Shown: piece after piece, positions 16,866-24,467 of the stretch
Layout: the number at the start of each line of letters is the position of its first letter
Position numbering within the stretch: the first letter of the stretch is position 1
Virus record (IMG/VR): IMGVR_UViG_3300042876_000853
Coordinates: 1-43,727 of that record
Source of the DNA: a virus
DNA: 43,727 bases
Direction: 5' to 3' (one strand)
Program-made: the position numbers and the translations under genes
Notes under the pieces: generated by a model
What the model was told of the DNA's origin: nothing
The model's input: only the letters and a program-made list of their open reading frames with translations
The model's database searches: none

Positions 16866-18399
16866 TCTCTCCCTCCACCCAAAAAGCTTGGCAAAGGTTG
16901 ATTTCAGTATCGGTCAGTTCAGCCCGTTTACCCACCAGCGGCTCGGCATGGTAAATGATAAACATAACTTCCTGGGTTCCAGGATGGGTTACTGTTTTGC
17001 CTGTAAATTCATAGAGCTGCCCGTTCTGTCCCAAGTGGGAGCTACTAATAAGGGCCTGAACCATAAGCGCGCTATCTGAATTTGGCTCCCCAAAAATAAG
17101 GTCCGGCTGAATGGTAACAAAGATAGCGTCCTGCTTTTCCACTGGAACGTACGAAAAACTTTTGCAGCCCTTACCAATCAACCGTTGAATAATTCCGTCA
17201 GAATTTGAAGAGGAACTAAGGGCCAGGTTTAAATACTGCTGGGGATGCTTAATAAGCCCAAGGTCGATTTCTCCATCACTTTGGTAGCAACGTTTCAAAA
17301 TAGAACAAGTGGCGCAAGGTCCTTTATTTGCACACGTTATCTTGATCTTGCGCACCAGTTGCTTGGGAGTTTCCTGCTGCTGCACCAACATCCCAACGAA
17401 AGAAACTGTCCGATTAAAGTTCTCCGACTTAACGGCATCCCACATCGACACCTTATGATAAAGGTTTAGCTTTTTCATCGCCTCGACGTAGGTCATCCCA
17501 AAAAGCTTCTGCTCAAACGATATCACCCCGCGCCCACCAGCCCCGCATCCTAAACAATACCACGCGTCAGACTCGGTATTGTAGGAACAAGACGCCTCGG
17601 TCTCTTGGTGGAACGGGCAACAAAACCACAACTCCGCCCCATCCTTTGTAGTTTTAAGGATATCAATATTTCTGTCCGCTAGATACTCCTCGATTCGATC
17701 CGAGACTGTCGGTTTATGTTTAGCTGTTTCCTTAAATAAAGGAAGGCTATCAATATACGACTCCCAGCTTTCCTTGGTAATCCTCCCGTCAACCACCAAC
17801 TCTGTAAAGTCGGAATTACCAGAGGGATCAAAATGAAGAAGATCTGCAACTTTGAAGTGCATACCCGTCATAGTTAAGTATTTAATACACGATCTTAATC
17901 CTGTATTTCCCGCTCTGTCCGGATGAAAGCACAGCACAATTTCTTTGTCTTTTAGAAGAGGGGCCCATATTGACGGATCTGTATTTGCACTACCAAATGT
18001 TATGGTATTAATACCAAGAGAAATGGCACAAAGGGCGTCCCCTTCGCCTTCTATAACTAATAGTGCCGCCGACTGCAAGGCTGACATAGGGTACAACGGG
18101 CTTTCAACGGCATGTTGATCCCCGTAACCCTGACCTGCTTTTCCATAATTGTAATATTTAGTGCCGTTTTGCTTGAAAACATCGTAGCGCCGAACGTTAA
18201 CACAGTTGCCCTCAGCATTAAAAATAGGAATCCATAAACGATTTTCCGAGGCCTCCCAGCCAAGGCACAGATTCTCGACTACCGCCTTGGTAATTCTGCG
18301 CTCGGAATACAGTCTATTTAACAACTCCTCATTTCCTAGGAGTACCGCGTTTCGTCGTGCTACTTCCTGAGTTGGAATTAGGTTGAGCGGTTTTGTCAT
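16858..18399 (-). CDS. DNA primase with TOPRIM domain before CHC2 zinc finger
   Basis: A 513-residue primase-like protein if started at the ATG at 18399, where the coding pattern becomes convincing; a longer frame to 18465 exists. A TOPRIM domain lies at about residues 113-165 (LLVIEGEGDAL with catalytic Glu 117; LCFHPDRAGN). A CHC2-type zinc finger follows at 261-285 (CPFH, then YCLGCGAGG). This is the reverse of the usual DnaG order. The first Asp of the TOPRIM DxD is His 159 here. A second Cys group (CANKGPCATCSILKRC, 356-371) precedes a beta-rich C-terminal half that could be an OB-like domain. It starts inside the upstream small gene and is followed directly by polymerase. Confidence 0.85.
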   Translation of the reverse strand: MTKPLNLIPTQEVARRNAVLLGNEELLNRLYSERRITKAVVENLCLGWEASENRLWIPIFNAEGNCVNVRRYDVFKQNGTKYYNYGKAGQGYGDQHAVESPLYPMSALQSAALLVIEGEGDALCAISLGINTITFGSANTDPSIWAPLLKDKEIVLCFHPDRAGNTGLRSCIKYLTMTGMHFKVADLLHFDPSGNSDFTELVVDGRITKESWESYIDSLPLFKETAKHKPTVSDRIEEYLADRNIDILKTTKDGAELWFCCPFHQETEASCSYNTESDAWYCLGCGAGGRGVISFEQKLFGMTYVEAMKKLNLYHKVSMWDAVKSENFNRTVSFVGMLVQQQETPKQLVRKIKITCANKGPCATCSILKRCYQSDGEIDLGLIKHPQQYLNLALSSSSNSDGIIQRLIGKGCKSFSYVPVEKQDAIFVTIQPDLIFGEPNSDSALMVQALISSSHLGQNGQLYEFTGKTVTHPGTQEVMFIIYHAEPLVGKRAELTDTEINLCQAFWVEGENG

Positions 18400-18604
18400 T
18401 AGGCACCACCATAATATAGTAAACCGCATGCTTGATCTTGATTTTCTTAAGCCATCCCTGGGCAACTAGCAATTTAGCTTTTCGACACCCGGAGTCTTTC
18501 TTTATCCCCCACTTTTTATACAAATCTAAGTTTAAAATGGCCCCCGGAGGGGGATCGACTTTACTTGCGGCTGCTAAGGCTTTTTGCCATTTTTCGTATC
18601 GCAT
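18329..18604 (-). CDS. Small basic protein, possible winged-helix DNA binder
   Basis: A 91-residue basic protein. The segment LDLYKKWGIKKDSGCRKAKL followed by VAQGWLKKIKIKHAVYYIM has the helix-turn-helix-wing pattern of a small winged-helix domain, and the C-terminus is polar and disordered. AAGGA lies 11 bases before the ATG. It overlaps the phosphoesterase end by 31 bases and the start of the primase by 71 bases, the longest overlap in this operon. A regulatory or replication-accessory role is inferred. I do not recognise a family. Confidence 0.6.
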   Translation of the reverse strand: MRYEKWQKALAAASKVDPPPGAILNLDLYKKWGIKKDSGCRKAKLLVAQGWLKKIKIKHAVYYIMVVPNDKTAQPNSNSGSSTTKRGTPRK

Positions 18605-19443
18605 ATTAAATACGTTCCTTTCGGGGGAACTATGGACCGAACAAATTTATCTACCCACAACTTTTTCTTGGTAGGATTGTAAGTAATCAGGCATCCGCCT
18701 ATTTGAGGGGTGGCTGTCCTGGCCCCACTTATCATTTGCGCAAAAGGGGTCTTCAACTGCCAAGCAGGGGTGATGAACAAAAACTGGTCCCCTTGGTGCC
18801 CGGCCATTTCTAGCTTGATATACTCGTGACGATGAGAACGAATAACAATATCAGGAACATGACTACCCCAACGGCCAGCATTTGCCCATATTTCGGCAAG
18901 TTCGGACATAGGAGCTGTAGCCTTAGATTTAATCGAAGCTGTTCCACCAATATGATGCATAGCATTAATGTATTTATTGTCGCCAAACTTAAGACGTAAT
19001 TCATAGGTTGAACGTTCACCTGTAGCACCATTTGGCACCGCCCCTAGTTCTTGTGCAAGCTGTTCTGTAAACGACCCGTTTTCCCCTACGTGCGCAGGAG
19101 TACCCCGCACAACGTAAAATCTCCCTTGGCACTTGTCAACAATAGGTTTCAAAACCGCTTTCGCTATGGCTAACTGATCGGCCATGTTGTGCGAAATTTG
19201 GGTGGTCGAATTATGGTGAACTCCCTCCAATTCATCCCCGTTCAAAATCACACCTATCGGGGCCCCTTTGGTATACTTATCCACCCATTCCCAATACGCC
19301 AGCCATTGCTTCCAAATCCATTTTTGGGCAGGGGACGCGGTGTAATACCCTCCGCTGGCCAAGGGAATTTTAAGCTTATCTGGGTATAGCCCTAACTTGC
19401 ATCCAATGTGCAGGTCAGAGATTACTGCAATATGGTTTATCAT
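18574..19443 (-). CDS. Calcineurin-like metallophosphoesterase
   Basis: A 289-residue two-metal phosphoesterase. Motifs in order: SDLHIG (9-14), LNGDELEG, VVRGTPAHVG in place of the usual GNHD, MHHIG, and IRSHRHEY near the C-terminus. Related phage proteins act as nucleases or nucleotide phosphatases; an SbcD/Mre11-like role in DNA processing is one possibility, but no SbcC partner is encoded. The GNHD box is changed to GTPAH, retaining a His but losing Asn and Asp, so activity may differ. AAGGAG precedes the ATG. It lies between SSB and the primase operon. Confidence 0.82.
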   Translation of the reverse strand: MINHIAVISDLHIGCKLGLYPDKLKIPLASGGYYTASPAQKWIWKQWLAYWEWVDKYTKGAPIGVILNGDELEGVHHNSTTQISHNMADQLAIAKAVLKPIVDKCQGRFYVVRGTPAHVGENGSFTEQLAQELGAVPNGATGERSTYELRLKFGDNKYINAMHHIGGTASIKSKATAPMSELAEIWANAGRWGSHVPDIVIRSHRHEYIKLEMAGHQGDQFLFITPAWQLKTPFAQMISGARTATPQIGGCLITYNPTKKKLWVDKFVRSIVPPKGTYLICDTKNGKKP

Positions 19444-19593
19444 ATTGCTCCTTATTAAGTTTTTATGGCCGCTTTAAGCCCTATGTCGCGCTGCCTTTGC
19501 CGTCGCAAAAGTGGACCTGTAGGCATTCAGGTCGGGGATATACACCCCATACGCTAATATGGGATGCGCCCGCGATTAAACTATTCAAAAAGC
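19444..19593. other. Structured intergenic region with adjacent hairpins
   Basis: In this 150-bp gap between ssb and the phosphoesterase, two perfect stems lie side by side: GACCTG/CAGGTC at 19514-19519 and 19528-19533, and CCCATA/TATGGG at 19546-19551 and 19558-19563. A weaker TTTGC/GCAAA stem flanks them. On the minus strand this would be the 3' end of the ssb message or the leader of the phosphoesterase. No U-run follows the stems. Short open frames here (22-33 codons) lack ribosome sites. Confidence 0.5.
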
Positions 19594-19989
19594 TTAGATT
19601 ACAACCTCATTGGCCGTGGCCAAAGGAAGTTCTGCTTGCTCCGCTGTTGCCGATCTGTCTTCTGCCGTTTCAGGAGCCACCTTCTTTGATTCCACAAAAT
19701 AGAAGTGCTCGGCTGCAATCTCGGTTACCGTGCGTTCATCCCCACTGTTTGTGGTATACTTACGTTGCCGCAGCGAACCGGACACCCCGATTTTCGTTCC
19801 CTTGGTGCAATACTGCGCCAAAGATTGTGCCTGCTGCCCCCACAACGTACACGGCAACCAAAACGTTTCATCCTTACCGCGCCCTTTTACAGCCAGGTTA
19901 AAGTTAACTACCGTCATCGCTTCCCCAACCGTCTTCAATTCCGGATCCTTACCCAAGCGACCTACCAAGCTAACTGTGTTCAAATCCAT
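19594..19989 (-). CDS. ssb: Single-stranded DNA-binding protein
   Basis: A 131-residue OB-fold protein. The SSB signature is clear: MDLNTVSLVGRLGKDPELK at the start, VVNFNLAVKGRG, then FWLPCTLWGQQAQSLAQYC and KGTKIGVSGSLRQRKY. It protects single strands during replication and recombination. The usual acidic C-terminal tip (DDDIPF-like) is absent; the protein ends in ATANEVVI, so contact with host repair proteins through that tip is unlikely. GGGAGGTAG precedes the ATG. It is encoded just downstream of a nuclease and a Sak4-like ATPase, a typical phage recombination neighbourhood. Confidence 0.93.
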   Translation of the reverse strand: MDLNTVSLVGRLGKDPELKTVGEAMTVVNFNLAVKGRGKDETFWLPCTLWGQQAQSLAQYCTKGTKIGVSGSLRQRKYTTNSGDERTVTEIAAEHFYFVESKKVAPETAEDRSATAEQAELPLATANEVVI

Positions 19990-20008
19990 GTTTACTACCT
20001 CCCATTTT

Positions 20009-20473
20009 TTAATTACTAATCGTTCCGTTTACCCCATCCGCTCGCCAAATAACCGGTTCACCGCGATTAATCCCGACCCCGTCCGGCCACCAAATTATGT
20101 AGCACGCCGAAAGTGGCAGATGATGCGCATCCGCACAGCGACAAATCAAACTTTTAAGCTTTGGCGTTAACGGATTGGCCTTGGTCTTTTTAACCTGCCA
20201 CAAAGAAAAATATTGCGCCAGTTTTCCGTCCGGTTTTTCCACCGCCTTTAAGGCGATAATATCGAATCCCCCTTCCCTCTTTTTCCCGTCTCCGGTTGGA
20301 ATAGAAAACGCATCATTAAAGCCGGATGTTTGCCATATCGGCAATTTCTCCCCTTGGCCTACCGTGCGCCACTCTACTTGCGTGTGCGGGCATACGTACA
20401 CCGCCCACCCTAACTTCGAAAGCAATTCTTGCGTTAAGGCGTGCCCTTTCCTACCCTTGGCCTTGGTGTTCAC
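20009..20473 (-). CDS. PD-(D/E)XK-type nuclease, resolvase-like
   Basis: About 154 residues from a GTG at 20473, one base after the stop of the upstream ATPase gene. The region further upstream in this frame overlaps that gene and is not protein-like. Key motifs are the N-terminal basic KGRKGHALTQELLSKLGW helix, then GGFDIIAL (Asp 71), then YFSLWQVKK (Gln 93-Val-Lys 95). This is the D...QxK variant of the PD-(D/E)XK core, like small Holliday-junction resolvases and VRR-type nucleases. The C-terminal part is typical beta-rich packing. Placed between Sak4-like ATPase and SSB, it probably processes recombination or replication intermediates. Confidence 0.72.
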   Translation of the reverse strand: MNTKAKGRKGHALTQELLSKLGWAVYVCPHTQVEWRTVGQGEKLPIWQTSGFNDAFSIPTGDGKKREGGFDIIALKAVEKPDGKLAQYFSLWQVKKTKANPLTPKLKSLICRCADAHHLPLSACYIIWWPDGVGINRGEPVIWRADGVNGTISN

Positions 20474-20474
20474 T

Positions 20475-21335
20475 TTAGGCCACCACCTGCTCCGCCTGCA
20501 ATTCGCGCAATCGGTTAAGCAACAGGGCGTTGGTTGCGTATTTCTCCCGCGCCGCCTGCCGTTGCTCCGGTGAAATTCGGAGAGTGTCAAAAAGTTTTGC
20601 AATCTCCATCTGGGTCGGATCGCCAATTTGCAAATAATTTGCCAAGTTGACCGCCAGCTCCTCGCCTGGCAAATGGTGCACCGTATCTTGAAGACCCATA
20701 TCAAAGCGGTCTTTTAAAATGGTGCCGTAATGGTCTTCGTTCAAGCGCATCCAGATATCAAATTCGTACTCCAAGCCCTTACCCTGCTCCGTAGCTAATC
20801 CGACTTTTCGCGGAGTCAACTTCCCCTTGTCGTTAACATCGGTCACCCATTCGGTTTTGACGCGCCCGGTGGCCACGATGTGCATTTTGGAAAAAACAAT
20901 GGTATCGATAAATTCCCGTTGCTTCGGGGTGCCCTCGGACCACGCCCGGAACGAATTACCCCCAAACTTGGTTCGAGCGATTGTATCCACGTCTGTCAAA
21001 AGTTCGTGCCAAGGGTGGGTAAGGGAGTCAATACCAAGGCAAGTGTACCCCGCGCGTTCGGCGTCCCGGATAAGCTTAATATACGTTTTGACCGACTTAT
21101 CCTCCACGTTGGCCACGTCCACGATAATTTCCCCCGCCGCGTTGGTAAACAAGGCATTCGGTTTTTTCTCCACGCTGTGATTTTCGCTATCAATAATCGC
21201 GATTTTACCCCCAACTACCGATTGAAATCCTCGTAACATTCGAAGCATGGTTTGCGTCTTACCAGAGCCGCTAGGGCCGTCCAACAGAATCTTATCTGTG
21301 GCTTGTTGCTTACTTGCGGGTTGAAATAGAGACAT
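20475..21335 (-). CDS. Sak4-like RecA-fold ATPase (AAA_24 type)
   Basis: A 286-residue ATPase. Walker A is GPSGSGKT (20-27), followed by KIAIIDSENHS, the strand typical of AAA_24 proteins. Walker B is TCLGIDSL (98-105). A later strand, HIVATGRVKTEW, and the QGKGLEYEFDIWMRL segment fit the same family. Phage Sak4-type proteins are RecA-core ATPases that promote single-strand annealing and often lie next to SSB, as here. The C-terminal 60 residues are helical (SPEQRQAAREKYATNALL). The start overlaps the upstream small coiled-coil gene by 26 bases. Confidence 0.82.
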   Translation of the reverse strand: MSLFQPASKQQATDKILLDGPSGSGKTQTMLRMLRGFQSVVGGKIAIIDSENHSVEKKPNALFTNAAGEIIVDVANVEDKSVKTYIKLIRDAERAGYTCLGIDSLTHPWHELLTDVDTIARTKFGGNSFRAWSEGTPKQREFIDTIVFSKMHIVATGRVKTEWVTDVNDKGKLTPRKVGLATEQGKGLEYEFDIWMRLNEDHYGTILKDRFDMGLQDTVHHLPGEELAVNLANYLQIGDPTQMEIAKLFDTLRISPEQRQAAREKYATNALLLNRLRELQAEQVVA

Positions 21336-21567
21336 TCTTACCTCCTTTGAGTGCTTTCTTTGCAGCCTTGGCTAGACTTTTTTCAAACAATTTGGCCTGC
21401 TTGGCATTTTTTTCTTGCTTTTCTGCCCTAAGTCGCAGAATAGTTTTCGATACCGTTTCACCTGCCACCCTCTCGTATTCGTTTAAAATCGCTCCGGCCA
21501 TAAGAACTGCTACCTCGTTGGCCTTGTGCTCTTGTTCCTCTTTTTTTGACACCCAGCGAAAACCCAT
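21310..21567 (-). CDS. Small basic coiled-coil protein
   Basis: An 85-residue, Lys/Ala-rich, almost entirely helical protein (for example AEKQEKNAKQAKLFEKSLAK), preceded by a short VAVLMAGAILNEYERVAGE helix. No cysteines or catalytic motif. It is tightly packed between the pyrophosphohydrolase-like gene (2 bases away) and the Sak4-like ATPase (26-base overlap), so it is probably a partner of one of these in DNA metabolism. The family is not recognised. Confidence 0.62.
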   Translation of the reverse strand: MGFRWVSKKEEQEHKANEVAVLMAGAILNEYERVAGETVSKTILRLRAEKQEKNAKQAKLFEKSLAKAAKKALKGGKNVSISTRK

Positions 21568-21569
21568 TG

Positions 21570-21947
21570 CTATGCCTCCCTTTTTATATTATAGTGCCAC
21601 ATTAAAAAAATAAGATCACAGATTGCGTGCGCCAAGTGGGGGAGATTCGAATCAGTGTCCAACCATTCCCCGCGTTTATAGGCCGCAATATGCCGCATCG
21701 CCGCCGAGAAATATCGCTCCCGAAAAGGGGTCACGTTTTGCCAGTTGTTATCCGCATATTTTTTCGCCCCAAACGTCAAGACCCTAACCACGTCCTCGAC
21801 TGGGCCAAAAGGAAGAAGATCCCACCTTGGCTTCCCATCATCAAATTTTCTACCCTCTTCCCTGTTCTGTAATTTTTTCTTGAGCCGAGCCGCTACAATC
21901 CATGGTATCCTATTCTTATTAAATTTTCCTTCTGCTACATTAGGCAT
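21570..21947 (-). CDS. dATP/dGTP pyrophosphohydrolase-like protein (DUF5664 type)
   Basis: A 125-residue protein. The segment GRKFDDGKPRWDLLPFGPVE, then VVRVLTFGAKKYADNNWQNV, then RYFSAAMRHIAAYKRGEW and LPHLAHAICDLIFLMWHY, matches the small all-helical domain annotated as dATP/dGTP diphosphohydrolase N-terminal (DUF5664). The His, Glu and Asp residues would hold a metal as in MazG-like enzymes. In some phages related enzymes prune dATP for 2-aminoadenine synthesis, but no PurZ is encoded here, so ordinary nucleotide-pool control is more likely. GGAGGG precedes the ATG. It overlaps the methyltransferase end by 13 bases. Confidence 0.8.
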   Translation of the reverse strand: MPNVAEGKFNKNRIPWIVAARLKKKLQNREEGRKFDDGKPRWDLLPFGPVEDVVRVLTFGAKKYADNNWQNVTPFRERYFSAAMRHIAAYKRGEWLDTDSNLPHLAHAICDLIFLMWHYNIKREA

Positions 21948-22693
21948 GATCCCTCCAAAGGCTTAATCGGAACATCGGAACACAGGGCAATATAGTATTC
22001 AGGAAAATTCTTTTTAATTTGCCCTTCCACGTCCTCCAACGATCTAACTGGACGAAATCCGGTATCGGTGGACACAGCGGCATACAAATTAAGTTTCTTC
22101 CCTTCCATGTGCTCCGCCGGAATTATGACAGAGGCCGAGATGTATCGTTGTAGATACAGTTTGACGTACTTAAATTGACCTGCCAACAAGGAGTGAAATT
22201 CGTCCAGCTCCATCTCCGAAATATGGTATGGATTAGGTGGTCGCAATGCCTCATGGACATGCTTATTGGGGCTGGAAATAATAAGCAACCCGTCCGGCCA
22301 AAGTACATTTTTAACCTCGTGCAAAAATGCCACATGCTCTTCCTTGGGGATATGCTCGATGGTCTCAAAAGACGTTACGATATCGATTGACCCAGTGGGA
22401 ACCGGTAGGCTTGTACACGATCCTTGCAGATATTCCAAATTATCCGCACGGTATGTGCTGGACGCGTGCGCAATTGCCTCCGAGTCTATGTCTACGCCTA
22501 TTACGCGAAAGGCTTTATTTTCGGCAATTAGGGCGGAGCCATAGCCTTCACCGCATGCAATATCTAAAACCCGCTTATTCTCCAAGGGAATTTGAGATAG
22601 CATTTGGTAGCGGTGCCAGTGCTCCATCGCCGTCTTTGGCAGGGTAGGTGAGTTTGGTATGTACCGCTCGCCTGTGGTTGGTAGTGGGCTCAT
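21935..22693 (-). CDS. SAM-dependent methyltransferase, class I
   Basis: A 252-residue enzyme from the ATG at 22693, chosen because AAAGGAGG lies just upstream; an eight-residue longer start exists. Motif I is VLDIACGEGYGS, motif II is VIGVDIDSEAI, and later blocks are DIVTSFETIEHI and VLWPDGLLIISSPN. The opening GERYIPN, then AMEHWHRYQML, is typical of methyltransferases from polysaccharide gene clusters, which suggests a sugar or small-molecule acceptor rather than DNA. No NPPY or similar DNA-adenine motif is present. It could act with the phage glycosyltransferases, though they lie in the other arm. The start overlaps the stop of the upstream Cys-rich gene. Confidence 0.85.
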   Translation of the reverse strand: MSPLPTTGERYIPNSPTLPKTAMEHWHRYQMLSQIPLENKRVLDIACGEGYGSALIAENKAFRVIGVDIDSEAIAHASSTYRADNLEYLQGSCTSLPVPTGSIDIVTSFETIEHIPKEEHVAFLHEVKNVLWPDGLLIISSPNKHVHEALRPPNPYHISEMELDEFHSLLAGQFKYVKLYLQRYISASVIIPAEHMEGKKLNLYAAVSTDTGFRPVRSLEDVEGQIKKNFPEYYIALCSDVPIKPLEGSCLM

Positions 22694-22845
22694 TTTGCCT
22701 CCTTTGGTTCGAAGCATTCAGGCTTATTGACGTATTGGGCAATTAACAATTTTGCCATGTGGGCCTTGATTTTTATGTCTCGAGTTAGGGCACGAAAGCA
22801 CCCTTTTCCAGATTCACACTTTTTATAAAATTTACAAAAAGTCAT
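22690..22845 (-). CDS. 51-aa Cys-rich microprotein
   Basis: A small gene starting one base after the stop of the upstream membrane-anchored gene and ending in an ATGA overlap with the methyltransferase. Four cysteines (FCKFYKKCESGKGCF near the start and PECFEPK near the end) and one His could bind a metal. The remainder is a basic helix. Tight spacing on both sides supports translation by coupling, since no strong ribosome site is seen. Function unknown. Confidence 0.6.
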   Translation of the reverse strand: MTFCKFYKKCESGKGCFRALTRDIKIKAHMAKLLIAQYVNKPECFEPKEAK

Positions 22846-22846
22846 A

Positions 22847-23317
22847 TCACGGTAACAGATCATTTTTTAAATTCTCCACGGCGATTTTTTTCAACTCTTC
22901 CTTGGCATCGTCCGGCCCGACCTTATCGCTTTCGTTTTCAATCGGGGGGATCTCTTTTTTAGAAAATATACGGTCATACTCATCCGCCGATATAGCTATA
23001 AATTTGTCACTCATGGAATGGTCGCCTTTATTAGTTTTTAATTTTCCACGGCATTCCCAAATTAAAATTACTCGGTTTCGCGTTTTAACAACGTAAACAC
23101 TTTTTAAATATAAATCATTCTTTAACGGATTTATAATCCGCTCCCGCTTTAAATATCTAGGCCCGGCGCTTTGCCAACAAAATTCATCTGCGACGGTAAG
23201 GGTCTCTTTTGCAGAATATTGCCGGAACGCAAAAAATGCTATGCAAGATACAAAAAGCAAAGCCACTACCAAGGATACAAACGGGGCGGTCTTTAAACGT
23301 GTATTTGATAGGGGCAT
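22847..23317 (-). CDS. Membrane-anchored protein with extracytoplasmic domain
   Basis: A 156-residue protein: short basic N-terminus, one transmembrane helix (FVSLVVALLFVSCIAFFAF, residues 13-31), then a soluble domain of about 110 residues with alternating strands (KSVYVVKTRNRVILIWECRG) and an acidic C-terminal helix. By the positive-inside rule the soluble domain should be outside the cytoplasmic membrane. The start overlaps the end of the nuclease gene by 25 bases. It could be an exclusion or spanin-like protein, but the position among DNA genes gives no direct clue. Family not recognised. Confidence 0.65.
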   Translation of the reverse strand: MPLSNTRLKTAPFVSLVVALLFVSCIAFFAFRQYSAKETLTVADEFCWQSAGPRYLKRERIINPLKNDLYLKSVYVVKTRNRVILIWECRGKLKTNKGDHSMSDKFIAISADEYDRIFSKKEIPPIENESDKVGPDDAKEELKKIAVENLKNDLLP

Positions 23318-23997
23318 GTTTTGGCCACGTCACAATAGAATTTGCACTTGATACCGTTCCAATTTTCTTCCTGTGTGCATTTGGGAGGAGTACTACCGGA
23401 TGCAAGAAAAGATTTTAGGGCGCTCGCTTTCTCTGAAAAGTACGCCTTGACATGGTCGGGGTCTAAGATAGGGCACTCAATCCAATGAAGGGTTTTTTGG
23501 CCGCGTGTTTTCTTGGCATCGCGGGCGATCAATTGGATCTGTAATTTTGAAACCTTGTGCCCAGCCTCCTCCAAGAGGAGCTTGTATCCGTTGACTTGCA
23601 TGATCCACTTGTCTATGGTTTCTTGCTTGACATAAATGGTGGACACTTTAAAATCTGTGATAGTTTCGTCGGCGTAGTCGTCCGGCAGTCCTGTAAACCC
23701 AAGCTTGGATTCTATGCGTGCAAGGTCGGATTCCAAGATGGAGTGCACGGCGGTGCCAAAGATGGCAAAAGTTCGATCTTCTGGGCGTATGAAATAATCG
23801 TGGACAATTTCTAGGTAACTTTCACACGTTGCCTTTTGCAGTTGGGTGATACTGGGCACGCCTTGCCAAGGACGAACCTTGGCCGCCTGTTGAAGGATCG
23901 ATATGTGGGCGCAACGTTGGCCGCATCGGCACTCTTTTAAACACTGGGCGAAAAGGACTGTGCCCTCGTCGGGGCAGATAAAGCCTATGGCTGGCAT
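23293..23997 (-). CDS. PD-(D/E)XK exonuclease, RecB/Cas4-like, with Cys clusters
   Basis: A 234-residue nuclease. The motif order GTAVHSILE (81-89), LPDDYADETITDFKVST (Asp 115-x-Lys 117) and QVNGYKLLLEE (134-144) is that of RecB-family nucleases. Cysteine groups lie at both ends (CLKECRCGQRC at 19-29 and CKFYCDVAKTCPY near the C-terminus), resembling the iron-sulphur arrangement of Cas4 and AddB-type nucleases. Such phage proteins resect DNA ends to feed annealing, and Sak4-like and SSB genes lie downstream. There is no CRISPR array in the window, so a role in adaptation is not suggested. Confidence 0.8.
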   Translation of the reverse strand: MPAIGFICPDEGTVLFAQCLKECRCGQRCAHISILQQAAKVRPWQGVPSITQLQKATCESYLEIVHDYFIRPEDRTFAIFGTAVHSILESDLARIESKLGFTGLPDDYADETITDFKVSTIYVKQETIDKWIMQVNGYKLLLEEAGHKVSKLQIQLIARDAKKTRGQKTLHWIECPILDPDHVKAYFSEKASALKSFLASGSTPPKCTQEENWNGIKCKFYCDVAKTCPYQIHV

Positions 23998-24029
23998 GCT
24001 AGGGCCTTGTTGAACGGGTCTCTGTGTCT

Positions 24030-24230
24030 TTACTCTACGGGGTAGGGCTGGCCTGTTTCCGGGTCGATAACTTCATACGTTAGCGCCCCCCTTGGGGGGT
24101 GTCTTGGACATGCGGCGGCAATCGTTAAATCGACAATAGCTTTGTCAAGGAACCAACGTTCCAGCTCAAGGCGCGGATCGTTGGCAAGGCCTTTATTCGC
24201 AATGTTTTGGGGTAAGGTATGCTTTTTCAT
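24030..24230 (-). CDS. Small protein of unknown function (66 aa)
   Basis: A 66-residue protein with a helical N-terminal half (RLELERWFLDKAIVDLTIAA) and a C-terminal stretch ending in TYEVIDPETGQPYPVE. Within the gene the DNA forms a short CCCCCC/GGGGGG inverted repeat at about 24086-24099. The ribosome site is weak. It is kept as a gene because it fills the gap between neighbours and has a protein-like composition. Function unknown. Confidence 0.55.
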   Translation of the reverse strand: MKKHTLPQNIANKGLANDPRLELERWFLDKAIVDLTIAAACPRHPPRGALTYEVIDPETGQPYPVE

Positions 24231-24246
24231 GGGTCGGCCCTGACGT

Positions 24247-24438
24247 TTAATTTTCAGGCTTTGCGGAGTATGTTACACCTTCGTAGGTGTTCCATACATT
24301 GACATTCAAATTCTGGGTTTGAAATTGCAAGGTTTTAATTGCGCTCTCGGCGGTATACAATCTATAACTAATGGTAAGAATAAGAACGATGGCAAGAATA
24401 ACCATAATTCGATCCAGAATTTTTTGTAATTTGTCCAC
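24247..24438 (-). CDS. Small single-span membrane protein (63 aa)
   Basis: A 63-residue protein with a GTG start, AAGGGG upstream and a short CCCC/GGGG hairpin at 24450-24461. A basic amphipathic N-terminus (DKLQKILDR) is followed by one clear membrane helix (IMVILAIVLILTISYRLY) and a polar tail of about 35 residues predicted outside. It could be an antiholin, a spanin-like accessory or a host-takeover protein. Confidence 0.6.
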   Translation of the reverse strand: MDKLQKILDRIMVILAIVLILTISYRLYTAESAIKTLQFQTQNLNVNVWNTYEGVTYSAKPEN

Positions 24439-24467
24439 TTTGGAGGGTTCCCCTTGAGGGGTCTATA

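Noticed and set aside
19449-19590. Short minus-strand frames of 22-33 codons between ssb and the phosphoesterase
   Set aside because: No ribosome site, overlapping alternatives in different frames, and better explained by RNA structure.
19497-19901. Plus-strand open frames opposite ssb and its flank
   Set aside because: They lie antisense to a clear ssb gene, lack ribosome sites and have shadow-like composition.
20474-20704. N-terminal extension of the PD-(D/E)XK gene
   Set aside because: It would overlap the Sak4-like gene by more than 200 bases and is rich in Arg, Trp and Cys, typical of an out-of-frame reading; the GTG at 20473 fits better.
23293-23997. CRISPR-related role for the Cas4-like nuclease
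   Set aside because: No CRISPR array, cas1 or cas2 is present; a recombination role with Sak4-like ATPase and SSB fits better.
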